In this document: positions 54,523-62,491 of the stretch, in pieces
Numbering within the stretch: the first letter of the stretch is position 1
Layout: the number at the start of each line of letters is the position of its first letter
Source: Flammeovirga sp. SJP92
Lineage (GTDB): Bacteria > Bacteroidota > Bacteroidia > Cytophagales > Flammeovirgaceae
Direction of reading: 5' to 3'
Assembly (NCBI RefSeq): GCF_001583495.1
Contig: NZ_LQAQ01000111.1
Location: 124,001-188,000 of the forward strand
DNA: 64,000 bases
Position numbers and translations under genes: made by a program
Notes under the pieces: generated by a model
Told to the model about the DNA's origin: nothing
The model's database searches: none
Seen by the model: the letters and a program-made list of their open reading frames with translations, nothing else

Positions 54523-56421
54523 ATGAAACGTAGCTTAGTACTTATTCAGTTGCTGATCGTATTTTCTTTCACTGTTTTTGGGCAGTCATCCAAATCGGTG
54601 AAACTTTTTCAAAAAGGAGAAAAAGCGGTAGCAGAAAGGAATTTTATTGATGCCAAATTATATTTGGAAAAGTCTATTGCAGAGGATAATACCAATGGCG
54701 ATAGCTATTATTTATTAGCCTATTTAAACATTTTGGATAAAGATTACGAAAAAGCCAGGCAACTTTATAGAGAGTTGATGAAGTGTTGTAGTCAGAATTC
54801 AAAATTTATGCTGGCACATCTTTCTTTGGCTGAATATGAGTGGTCTTTAGGCAACTATGACAAAGCAATTCGTTATGCAAGTTCTTTTCTGGCATTTAAT
54901 CCAACGAGAAGACAATACAGAGAAATTGGGAGGGCCAATAAAATAGTGGCTTCTTCCAATTACGCACTCGAAAATATTCATAAAGTTTTACCTTATTCTT
55001 ATGAAAATATTGGAGATCAGGTCAATGTAAAAGACCAGCAATATTTTCCAGCCATTACTGCAGATGGGAAAGAGCTTTATTTTACAGCTCGTAATGAAAG
55101 AGAGAATGAGAATATTTTTAAATCCAACTTTTTTAATGATAATTGGTCTTCACCACAAGAAGTGGAGGAGCTCAATACGCCATTCAACGAAGGGACGTGT
55201 TCTATTTCAGCTGATGGGACTATTATGATTTTTACCTCTTGTGAATCAACAAGAGAAAGGATGGGATATGGTAGTTGTGATTTATTTATTACTCAAAAAG
55301 TAGGAGATAGATGGTCTGAACCCAAAAATTTAGGTCCTAATATTAATTCTAGAGATTGGGAATCTCAACCCTCACTTTCAGCTGATGGAAGAACACTTTA
55401 TTTTGTATCTGATCGCAGAGGAGGACAAGGAAAGAAAGATATTTGGGTATCGCACATGAATGCAAACAATGAGTGGATGCCTGCCGTCAATTTAGGAGAA
55501 GAGGTGAATACAAATGATGATGATATCTCTCCCTATATTCATTCTAACGGTCATACTCTTTACTTTTCATCAGAAGGACATTTAGGTTTTGGCGGATTGG
55601 ATTTGTTCAAATCAGAAAAAGACGGAGCAGGTTGGACTCAACCTATGAACTTAGGATATCCAATAAACGATCATGCAGATCAAGTTTCTTTAGTGGTTTC
55701 TGCTGACGGTAAAAAAGGATATTTTTCGAAGGAACATGTGGAGGGGAATAAACGCACAAGTAAGATTGTTTCATTTGACTTGCCGGAAGAAATTCTACCA
55801 CAATCATTGAGCACTTATTTGAAAGGTGTGGTTTATGATGCCATTACAAAAACCCCAATTAAGGCACAACTAGAACTGAAACTCTTGGATAATGAGAAAA
55901 CAGAATCAAAAGTATTATCAGATGGAGAAACGGGAAAATATCTAATTGTCCTCAATCAAAATGAAGAATATGCATTGTATGTATCAAAACCAGGTTACCT
56001 ATTTCAAAGCTTGACTTTTGATATGCATAATGCTGGAGTTGAAGGGGTAACCCTAGATATATTTTTACAGCGAGTAGATCAAGGTACGAATATAACACTG
56101 AGCAATATCTTTTTTAATTCAAACGAATATGTACTTCAAAAGAAAAGCGATGTAGAATTAAACAAGATAAAAGATTTCTTGATTTTGAATCCTAGTTTAA
56201 GTGTAGAGATCTCAGGTCACACGGATAATATTGGTACTAATGAGTATAACTTAAACCTTTCTCAAAAAAGAGCTGAAGCTGTTACAAATTATTTAATTCA
56301 ACATGGAATTGATTCTAGCAGGTTGAAAGCTGTGGGTTATGGAGAGAAAAAACCTATTGCAGATAATAGTTTAGAATCAGGTAGAAAAGAGAATAGAAGG
56401 ATAGAGTTCGAGATTTTGTAA
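54523..56421 (+). CDS. PorE-like TPR/PD40/CRD/OmpA-domain protein
   Basis: A signal peptide ends at VFGQ. The protein then has TPR repeats (about 25-130), PD40/WD40-like beta-propeller strands with EGTCSISADGTIMIF and ADGRTLYFVSDRRGGQG (about 165-420), a carboxypeptidase regulatory-like domain (LKGVVYDAITKTPIKAQLEL, about 430-515), and an OmpA C-terminal domain (ISGHTDNIGTNEYNLNLSQKRAEAV). This order matches PorE of the type IX secretion system, which binds peptidoglycan. Paralogs with other roles exist, so the link is an inference. It follows radA by 5 bases. Confidence 0.85.
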   Translation: MKRSLVLIQLLIVFSFTVFGQSSKSVKLFQKGEKAVAERNFIDAKLYLEKSIAEDNTNGDSYYLLAYLNILDKDYEKARQLYRELMKCCSQNSKFMLAHLSLAEYEWSLGNYDKAIRYASSFLAFNPTRRQYREIGRANKIVASSNYALENIHKVLPYSYENIGDQVNVKDQQYFPAITADGKELYFTARNERENENIFKSNFFNDNWSSPQEVEELNTPFNEGTCSISADGTIMIFTSCESTRERMGYGSCDLFITQKVGDRWSEPKNLGPNINSRDWESQPSLSADGRTLYFVSDRRGGQGKKDIWVSHMNANNEWMPAVNLGEEVNTNDDDISPYIHSNGHTLYFSSEGHLGFGGLDLFKSEKDGAGWTQPMNLGYPINDHADQVSLVVSADGKKGYFSKEHVEGNKRTSKIVSFDLPEEILPQSLSTYLKGVVYDAITKTPIKAQLELKLLDNEKTESKVLSDGETGKYLIVLNQNEEYALYVSKPGYLFQSLTFDMHNAGVEGVTLDIFLQRVDQGTNITLSNIFFNSNEYVLQKKSDVELNKIKDFLILNPSLSVEISGHTDNIGTNEYNLNLSQKRAEAVTNYLIQHGIDSSRLKAVGYGEKKPIADNSLESGRKENRRIEFEIL

Positions 56422-56502
56422 GAAAGCAAACAATCATAAACATAATTGAAGTGTTAGATTAAGTGTTTTTTACTAATTTGCGAAAAAAATTAGCAGAGAA
56501 AG

Positions 56503-58407
56503 ATGAATTTAATATCAGTTGATAGTGCAACTAAATATTGGGGAGAAAAACCTCTTTATGAAAATATAAGCTTTGGGATTCAAAAAGGACAAAAAGTAGC
56601 GTTAGTAGCGAAAAATGGTGGAGGTAAATCCACTTTGCTCAATGCCATTGTTGGAAATGAATCCTTGGATAGTGGGACGATAGCTATCAATAAAGATATT
56701 ACCGTTGGTTTATTAGAACAAGAACCTCAATTTGAGCCAGATCAATCCGTTTTGGATTATGTGCTTTCAAGTGATTCGCCAATTATCACTGCGGTGCGTG
56801 ATTACGAAAAAGCGTTAGCAGATAGTGGTGCAGATTATTCAGATGCTACTTTAAAGCAATTGGATAAGGCTACGCAGAAGATGGAGGAATTGAAAGCGTG
56901 GGATGCAGAAGCAAGAGTGAAGCAAATTCTTACCGCTTTTAAAATTGAAGATCTTTCGGCTCCAATGAAATCACTTTCGGGTGGTCAGCAAAAAAGGGTG
57001 GCATTAAGTAAAATCTTAATTGAAGAGCCTGGTTTATTGATTTTGGATGAGCCTACTAACCACCTTGATTTAGATATGATCGAATGGCTGGAAGAGTATT
57101 TGACAAGAGCTAAATTGTCTATTCTTTTAGTGACTCACGATAGATATTTCTTAGACCGTATTTGTAATGAAATCTTAGAATTAGAAGACGGTGTAATCTA
57201 CAATCATAAAGGAAATTATTCTTACTACATCGAGAAAAAAGCAGAGAGGGAAGCCAATCATGCTGCCACAGTAGATAAGGCAAAAAACTTGATGCGTAAA
57301 GAACTCGATTGGGTAAGAAGAATGCCAAAAGCGAGAGGGACAAAGCAGAAATTCAGAATGGATGCTTTCCATGATTTGAAGAAAACAGCTAAGAGTGGAA
57401 AGACAGAAGAGAAAGCAGAGATTGCCGTGAATATGTCTCGCTTAGGAAAGAAAATCCTCGAGTTTGAAGGTGTTAATAAAGCATTTGGTGATAAGAAAAT
57501 TGTAGATGATTTCTCTTATATCTTTAAGCGTAAAGAGCGCGTCGGTATTGTCGGTAATAATGGGGTAGGTAAATCTACTTTCTTGAATATGTTGACGGGA
57601 AGTGAGTCGATCGATTCTGGTACAATTACCAAAGGTGAGACGATTGTTTACGGTTACTATACTCAGAAAGGACTTTCATTTGATGAGGACATTAAAGTAA
57701 TTGATGTAGTTCGTGATATCACAGAAAATCATGCGATGTCAGACGGTACCACTTTGACACCTTTACAGTTATTGAACCGATTCCTTTTTACACCTGAAAA
57801 ACAGCATTCGTATATTTCTACATTGAGTGGTGGAGAGCGTAAAAGATTGTACTTGTGCACCGTTTTATTACGAAATCCTAACTTTTTAATACTTGACGAG
57901 CCTACCAATGACTTGGATATCCCTACTTTAAGTGTTTTGGAAGACTTTTTGGAAGAGTTCCAAGGATGTGTTATTGTTGTAACACACGACAGGTACTTTA
58001 TGGATAAATTGGTTGATCATTTATTTGTTTTTGAAGGCAATGGTGTGATCAAAGATTTCAATGGCAAGTATTCTGAATACAGAGCTTATATGGATGAACA
58101 GGAGCGTTTGAAGAAGATTGCTGCTCGTGAAGAAAAAGAGAAAAAGCAACAGCAAGAAAAGAAAGAACGTCCTAAAACAACCACTAAAAAGCTTTCATTC
58201 AAAGAAAAACAAGAATACGAAGCCTTAGAAAAGGAAATAGAAGTACTTGAAGAGGAAAAGGAAAATTTAGAAAGTAAATTATCAGATGGTTCAGTCACTG
58301 ATGTTGATGAAATCAGAGAGATTTCTGAAAGACTTGGCGTAGTGATGGAAGAAGCAGATGATAAGATGATGCGATGGATGGAATTAGACGAAATAGCCAA
58401 TGGCTAA
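56503..58407 (+). CDS. ABC-F family ATPase (Uup-like)
   Basis: Two ABC cassettes without membrane segments. The first P-loop reads AKNGGGKST, the second GNNGVGKST. The signatures are LSGGQQKR and LSGGERKR, with Walker B LLILDEPTNHLD and FLILDEPTNDLD. The C-terminal coiled coil (EEKEKKQQQEKKERPKTTTK onward) is like Uup. Such proteins act on the ribosome or in DNA-related roles rather than as transporters. It heads a probable five-gene operon; the next gene overlaps its end by 34 bases. Confidence 0.93.
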   Translation: MNLISVDSATKYWGEKPLYENISFGIQKGQKVALVAKNGGGKSTLLNAIVGNESLDSGTIAINKDITVGLLEQEPQFEPDQSVLDYVLSSDSPIITAVRDYEKALADSGADYSDATLKQLDKATQKMEELKAWDAEARVKQILTAFKIEDLSAPMKSLSGGQQKRVALSKILIEEPGLLILDEPTNHLDLDMIEWLEEYLTRAKLSILLVTHDRYFLDRICNEILELEDGVIYNHKGNYSYYIEKKAEREANHAATVDKAKNLMRKELDWVRRMPKARGTKQKFRMDAFHDLKKTAKSGKTEEKAEIAVNMSRLGKKILEFEGVNKAFGDKKIVDDFSYIFKRKERVGIVGNNGVGKSTFLNMLTGSESIDSGTITKGETIVYGYYTQKGLSFDEDIKVIDVVRDITENHAMSDGTTLTPLQLLNRFLFTPEKQHSYISTLSGGERKRLYLCTVLLRNPNFLILDEPTNDLDIPTLSVLEDFLEEFQGCVIVVTHDRYFMDKLVDHLFVFEGNGVIKDFNGKYSEYRAYMDEQERLKKIAAREEKEKKQQQEKKERPKTTTKKLSFKEKQEYEALEKEIEVLEEEKENLESKLSDGSVTDVDEIREISERLGVVMEEADDKMMRWMELDEIANG

Positions 58408-59519
58408 TAGTTTTTATATTATTTTTTACCGTTGATGGGTGGGCACAGTCTGCCCATCAACTGTATTTTCGTGCATCATACCGCGATGTAGATCAAGTGC
58501 ATTTTGACTCTACAAAACATTTCTTTACCCTCCCAATGAACTATGGTCAATTTGAAATCAATGAATTGCCAGAAGCACAAGAAATAGACCGTCTACAAAT
58601 CGACTCTGTACAATTGGTCTATACCAATCATCCCAAAGATTTTGATTTCTCAGAGCTCAATACCAATCGAATAGAACAATTCACACACTGGTTTGAAGGG
58701 TCAATAGATGATCCAATAATCCGATGGAGAATAATCCGTCAAACAAAAGGTGAATCCAAAGCAGACTTTGAAGCAATGTTTCATGGTATTGTTGCTTATT
58801 ATAGTTCACGCCCAAGAAAACCGCTATTACCCGAGCAGGAAGTCATCAGAAAGAAAAATATTGATAAAAAATTCGAACATCTTGTCAAGAAAAAATTGAA
58901 GGTAGAGGATGAATTAATCCATATTACTTCGGAAGTTTTTGAAAAAAATAGAGACAATTGGAATCGAGCTGTTATTATCAGTGACTGGACAGGGAGTATG
59001 TATCCTTATACCATTGATTTATTATCCTGGCTGATTAAGGAAAGAGCTCAAGATCAAGTGATTGGTTTTGTTTTCTTCAATGATGGAGATACAAAAATCA
59101 CATCACAAAAAAGTATCGGTAAAACAGGTGGTATTTATACCATAAGAGATAGTAGAGTAATTCCTGTTTTTAACCTCATGACAAAAGTAAAAAACAACGG
59201 GGATGGAGGCGATCTTCCTGAAAATGATATTGAAGCTATAATTAATGCTCAAAATGAGTTTAAGGATGGTAATACATTTATATTAGTAGCAGATAATAAC
59301 TCCGTTATCCGTGATCTTTCTCTTATTTCTGAAATAAAACACCCTATTGAAATTATCCTTAATAAAGCAGATTTGAACGTAAAAGGATTACCCATTGTTT
59401 TAAAGGATTATGTTGACCTCGCATTAAAAACATCAGGTAGAATTTATGTAGAAGGACAAGAGTTCAAAACAGAATCAGAATTGCTTTCACTCCCAACCAA
59501 AAGATTGACAGATCAATAA
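58374..59519 (+). CDS. Exported von Willebrand factor A-like protein
   Basis: A signal peptide (QWLIVFILFFTVDGWAQ) precedes an N-terminal region of about 170 residues of unknown type. The C-terminal half resembles a vWA fold: VIISDWTGSMYPY gives a MIDAS of the form D204-x-T206-x-S208. VIGFVFFNDGD follows, then NNGDGGDLPENDIEAII, which contains the acidic residue that completes the metal site. It may bind a protein or a metal outside the cytoplasm. Its start codon lies inside the ABC-F gene. Confidence 0.75.
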   Translation: MDGIRRNSQWLIVFILFFTVDGWAQSAHQLYFRASYRDVDQVHFDSTKHFFTLPMNYGQFEINELPEAQEIDRLQIDSVQLVYTNHPKDFDFSELNTNRIEQFTHWFEGSIDDPIIRWRIIRQTKGESKADFEAMFHGIVAYYSSRPRKPLLPEQEVIRKKNIDKKFEHLVKKKLKVEDELIHITSEVFEKNRDNWNRAVIISDWTGSMYPYTIDLLSWLIKERAQDQVIGFVFFNDGDTKITSQKSIGKTGGIYTIRDSRVIPVFNLMTKVKNNGDGGDLPENDIEAIINAQNEFKDGNTFILVADNNSVIRDLSLISEIKHPIEIILNKADLNVKGLPIVLKDYVDLALKTSGRIYVEGQEFKTESELLSLPTKRLTDQ

Positions 59520-60034
59520 TGAATAAAATTGTTATTAGAGAAGCAAAGAAAAGTGAGTATCTCTCCATTGGTAAAATGATGGTAGAGGTTTATGCTGCGT
59601 TAAAAGATTTTCCACAAAAGGAAGAAATGCCAGAATACTATGAAATGCTTTCAAACGTCGGAGACCTTACGGAAAAGGAACATGTTTCTATTCATGTTGC
59701 ATTAGAAAATGACCAGATAGCAGGAGCAGTTGTATTTGTAAAAGAAATGTCTGATTACGGTTCTGAAGGAACGGCTACAACTGTAATGAATGCATGCGGA
59801 TTTAGACTTCTAGCTGTTAGTCATCAGCATCAAGGGAAAGGTATTGGCAAAAAGTTAGTAGAGTATTGTTTGAAAAAAGGCAAGGATTTGAAACGGGAAC
59901 GATTAATTATTCATTCCACAAAACCAATGAAATTAGCTTGGACGATGTATGAGAGAATGGGTTTTGTTAGAAATGAGGCTTTGGATATCAATAAAGAAGA
60001 AATACAAGTTTATGGCTTTAACTTCTACTATTAA
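59519..60034 (+). CDS. GNAT family N-acetyltransferase
   Basis: A GNAT fold with FRLLAVSHQHQGKGIGKKLVEYC as the acetyl-CoA pyrophosphate loop, then LIIHSTKPMKLAWTMYERMGFVRN as the typical late strand and helix. It acetylates an unknown small molecule or protein in the cytosol. The start overlaps the preceding stop by one base (TAATG), showing translational coupling. Confidence 0.9.
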   Translation: MNKIVIREAKKSEYLSIGKMMVEVYAALKDFPQKEEMPEYYEMLSNVGDLTEKEHVSIHVALENDQIAGAVVFVKEMSDYGSEGTATTVMNACGFRLLAVSHQHQGKGIGKKLVEYCLKKGKDLKRERLIIHSTKPMKLAWTMYERMGFVRNEALDINKEEIQVYGFNFYY

Positions 60035-60047
60035 ATAGCATACTATA

Positions 60048-60509
60048 ATGAAATTAATTGCCGACGGAAAATATAAACTAGAAAAATTTCCTGGTAAAGG
60101 AGGTTGGACTTATGCTGAGTTGCCAACGATTCCAATGGATAAAAACAATCCTTTTGGCTGGGTGAGAGTGAATGGTTATATAGATGATTATGAGTTGACA
60201 AATTATAAATTGATGCCAATGGGGAATGGAAATCTTTTTTTACCAGTAAAAGCTCAAATACGGAAAAAAATAAAAAAAGAGGAAGGAGATGAAGTATTGA
60301 TTCAACTATATCTTGATGAAGCAAGTGTGGATATTCCTGACGAAATAAAATCATGTTTGGAGTTGGAATCGAAAACAGTACAGGATAACTTTGAAAAGCT
60401 TTCAGAAGAAAAGAAGAAAGATTATGTCAATTGGATCTACAATACAAGAGATGATGAGGAAAAGGCCAATAGAATTATTGGTATGATAATGGCGCTTTCC
60501 AAAGTCTGA
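60048..60509 (+). CDS. YdeI/OmpD-associated family protein (DUF1905)
   Basis: The N-terminal part is a DUF1905 OB-like domain (KLEKFPGKGGWTYAELP, VRVNGYIDDYELTNYKLMPMGNGNLFLPVKAQIRKKI). The C-terminal 50 residues form the helical OmdA domain (FEKLSEEKKKDYVNWIYNTRDDEEKANRIIGMI). Such proteins are linked to bacteriocin protection in some species. It lies in the ABC-F operon with a 13-base gap. Confidence 0.85.
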   Translation: MKLIADGKYKLEKFPGKGGWTYAELPTIPMDKNNPFGWVRVNGYIDDYELTNYKLMPMGNGNLFLPVKAQIRKKIKKEEGDEVLIQLYLDEASVDIPDEIKSCLELESKTVQDNFEKLSEEKKKDYVNWIYNTRDDEEKANRIIGMIMALSKV

Positions 60510-60526
60510 TTAAAACAACAACAAAT

Positions 60527-61531
60527 ATGCTTCTCACTAGATTAGAAAACGATAAAATTTCAACATTGAAACTGAATGATCTACAAATTAAAATGAAAGA
60601 TCAAATCACCAATAAAGTTTCAGATGGTACTTATACTTTTGAAGAAGTCAGTTGTCCTGTATGTGGTGGTTCTACCAAGGAAGTAATTGGAAAAAAAGAC
60701 AGGTATGGTTTGTATTTTGAAACAAACCTTTGTTCTGATTGTGGCTTGATCTACACTAGCCCCAGAATGGATCAGACTAGCTATAATGAGTTTTATAATG
60801 CTGAATACCGTAAGTTATATGATGCAAATAACACTGCAACAGAAACATTTTTCCTTGATCAGCAAAAGAGAGGAGAAAGTCTTTACAACTACTTGGATGA
60901 ACACCAGCTGATTCAGAAAAAGAATATGTTTGTCGTTGAAGTAGGATGTGGAGCAGGAGGAATCCTAAAAGTTTTCAAAGAAAAAGGACATACTATAAAA
61001 GGTATAGATTTAGGAGAAGATTACATCAATTGGGGAAAGAAAAATTACGACTTAGATCTAGAAATGGGAACAATCAATGATTTTTCATTTGAGGATCAAA
61101 AGCCAGATTTAGTCATTTATTCCCATGTAATGGAGCATATTCTAGATTTGGATAAAGAGCTAGAACTACTAAAAGAGCGATTGCATAAAGACTCTTTGGT
61201 TTACATAGAAGTTCCAGGCGTAAAAGAAGTGCACCGCAATTATAAATCAGACTTTTTACTCTACCTTCAAAATGCTCACACAATTCATTTTACATTAGAA
61301 ACGTTGAAAAACCTTTTCACTAAAAATGGTTTTAAGATGATCTGTGGAAATCAATTTGTAAGGTCAGTATTTAAAATAGGTAATAGCGATACTACTATTG
61401 TAAATGACTATAATTCTGTAAAAAAATACCTTCTTAAAATTGAAAGAATCCACAAATTTTATCCGTTTACAACCACGGCATGGATCAATACTCTCAAAAT
61501 ATTTTATAGAAAGCTTAAATCATTCCAATAA
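60527..61531 (+). CDS. SAM-dependent methyltransferase with N-terminal zinc ribbon
   Basis: The N-terminus carries a four-Cys zinc ribbon (Cys43, Cys46, Cys69, Cys72) in SCPVCGGS and LCSDCGLIYTSPRM. This is the mark of C-methyltransferase-type proteins often seen with sugar or polyketide modification. The SAM motif VEVGCGAGGILKVF (about 138-150) is followed by GIDLGEDYI and IYSHVMEHILD. It may act on a glycan. Met23 (60593) is an alternative start. It is the last gene of the ABC-F operon, 17 bases after the YdeI-like gene. Confidence 0.85.
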   Translation: MLLTRLENDKISTLKLNDLQIKMKDQITNKVSDGTYTFEEVSCPVCGGSTKEVIGKKDRYGLYFETNLCSDCGLIYTSPRMDQTSYNEFYNAEYRKLYDANNTATETFFLDQQKRGESLYNYLDEHQLIQKKNMFVVEVGCGAGGILKVFKEKGHTIKGIDLGEDYINWGKKNYDLDLEMGTINDFSFEDQKPDLVIYSHVMEHILDLDKELELLKERLHKDSLVYIEVPGVKEVHRNYKSDFLLYLQNAHTIHFTLETLKNLFTKNGFKMICGNQFVRSVFKIGNSDTTIVNDYNSVKKYLLKIERIHKFYPFTTTAWINTLKIFYRKLKSFQ

Positions 61532-61652
61532 AAATAGCTTAGAATAATTCACAGCTTTTCTTCTCAAAATTCAATTATAAACTATTAAGAGAAAATATTG
61601 GTTTTTTAGATATAGAAAGATAAAATTTGCCTAAAAACTATATTTAAATACC

Positions 61653-62285
61653 ATGAAACCAATACTTTGCCTATTAGTTAACCTAATATTTATTCTCAAT
61701 ACTTTCTCACAACAAACCGATCAATCTACATTTGAAAACATGTCACATGATCAAAAGTTGAAGGGTAGTGTAACGGGGAAAGAAGTAATGCTTACTTTCG
61801 AAAACTCATTTGATGTAGAGGAAAATAAACTTTACATACAAGGGTCTGATAATAATAAAGACTGGCATAAAAAAACGGAAATAGAGACATCTAACAGTGT
61901 AAATCCAAATATGGCAGTGCGATTTATGGATCATTTTCCATCAAAATATTATAGAATTGTAAAAGTAGAAAAAAACGGATTTACTGAAGTAGTCTCTTCT
62001 TTAAACCTTTCTGGTGAATCTCAGCTACAGATTTTATTGTTCACTAAAGAAAATCAGAATAATCCTATAAAGTTGATGCTTAGAACCGTTGAGTTTGGTT
62101 CAACAATACAGTTTAGTATTTACAATAGAGAGGGGAATTCGGTCTATAATACTAATATTCAAACCTCTAAAGGAGAACGTGTTATACAAAGCTTCTACTT
62201 GTCAGAGATTTTGACCAAAGGACGCTATTGGGTGGAATTGAAACAAGAAAAAAGACAGGATATAAATCTCATTAATGTATTATAA
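61653..62285 (+). CDS. Exported beta-rich protein of unknown function
   Basis: The signal peptide ends at TFSQ. The first half (SVTGKEVMLTFENSFDVEENKLYIQGSDNNKDW, YYRIVKVEKNG) has a fibronectin III-like feel. The second half (IQFSIYNREGNSVYNTNIQ, LSEILTKGRYWVEL) resembles a Bacteroidota C-terminal sorting-type domain, but it lacks the usual ending and is only suggestive. No family is recognised with confidence. Confidence 0.55.
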   Translation: MKPILCLLVNLIFILNTFSQQTDQSTFENMSHDQKLKGSVTGKEVMLTFENSFDVEENKLYIQGSDNNKDWHKKTEIETSNSVNPNMAVRFMDHFPSKYYRIVKVEKNGFTEVVSSLNLSGESQLQILLFTKENQNNPIKLMLRTVEFGSTIQFSIYNREGNSVYNTNIQTSKGERVIQSFYLSEILTKGRYWVELKQEKRQDINLINVL

Positions 62286-62356
62286 GGCGAGATCTTGAGG
62301 AAGAAAGTGGATCATTAGAAGAATAAATTTGATGATTTTAATCATGCATACCGTAA

Positions 62357-62370
62357 CGCAAACCGTTGCG
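62357..62370. promoter_or_regulatory. LacI/PurR-like operator upstream of malQ
   Basis: CGCAAACCGTTGCG is a near-perfect inverted repeat (CGCAA...TTGCG) very close to the classic LacI/PurR-type operator CGCAAACGTTTGCG. It lies 122 bases before the malQ ATG. It is followed by A rather than T on the plus strand, so it is not a terminator for the gene upstream. A LacI-family regulator acting on maltodextrin genes is a reasonable inference. Confidence 0.5.
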
Positions 62371-62491
62371 AAAAAAAAAACTAAAAAATGTATTAAAAAC
62401 CCTTTTTAATAAGAATAACATTATAGTATTTTAGCTAAACAAAGTGGTGTTGAAAACCATTAAAACTGGAAATTCTATAAAATCGTTCTTA

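Noticed and set aside
62357-62370. Palindrome before malQ as a terminator of the upstream gene
   Set aside because: It is followed by an A run on the plus strand, so it lacks the T run expected for a terminator.
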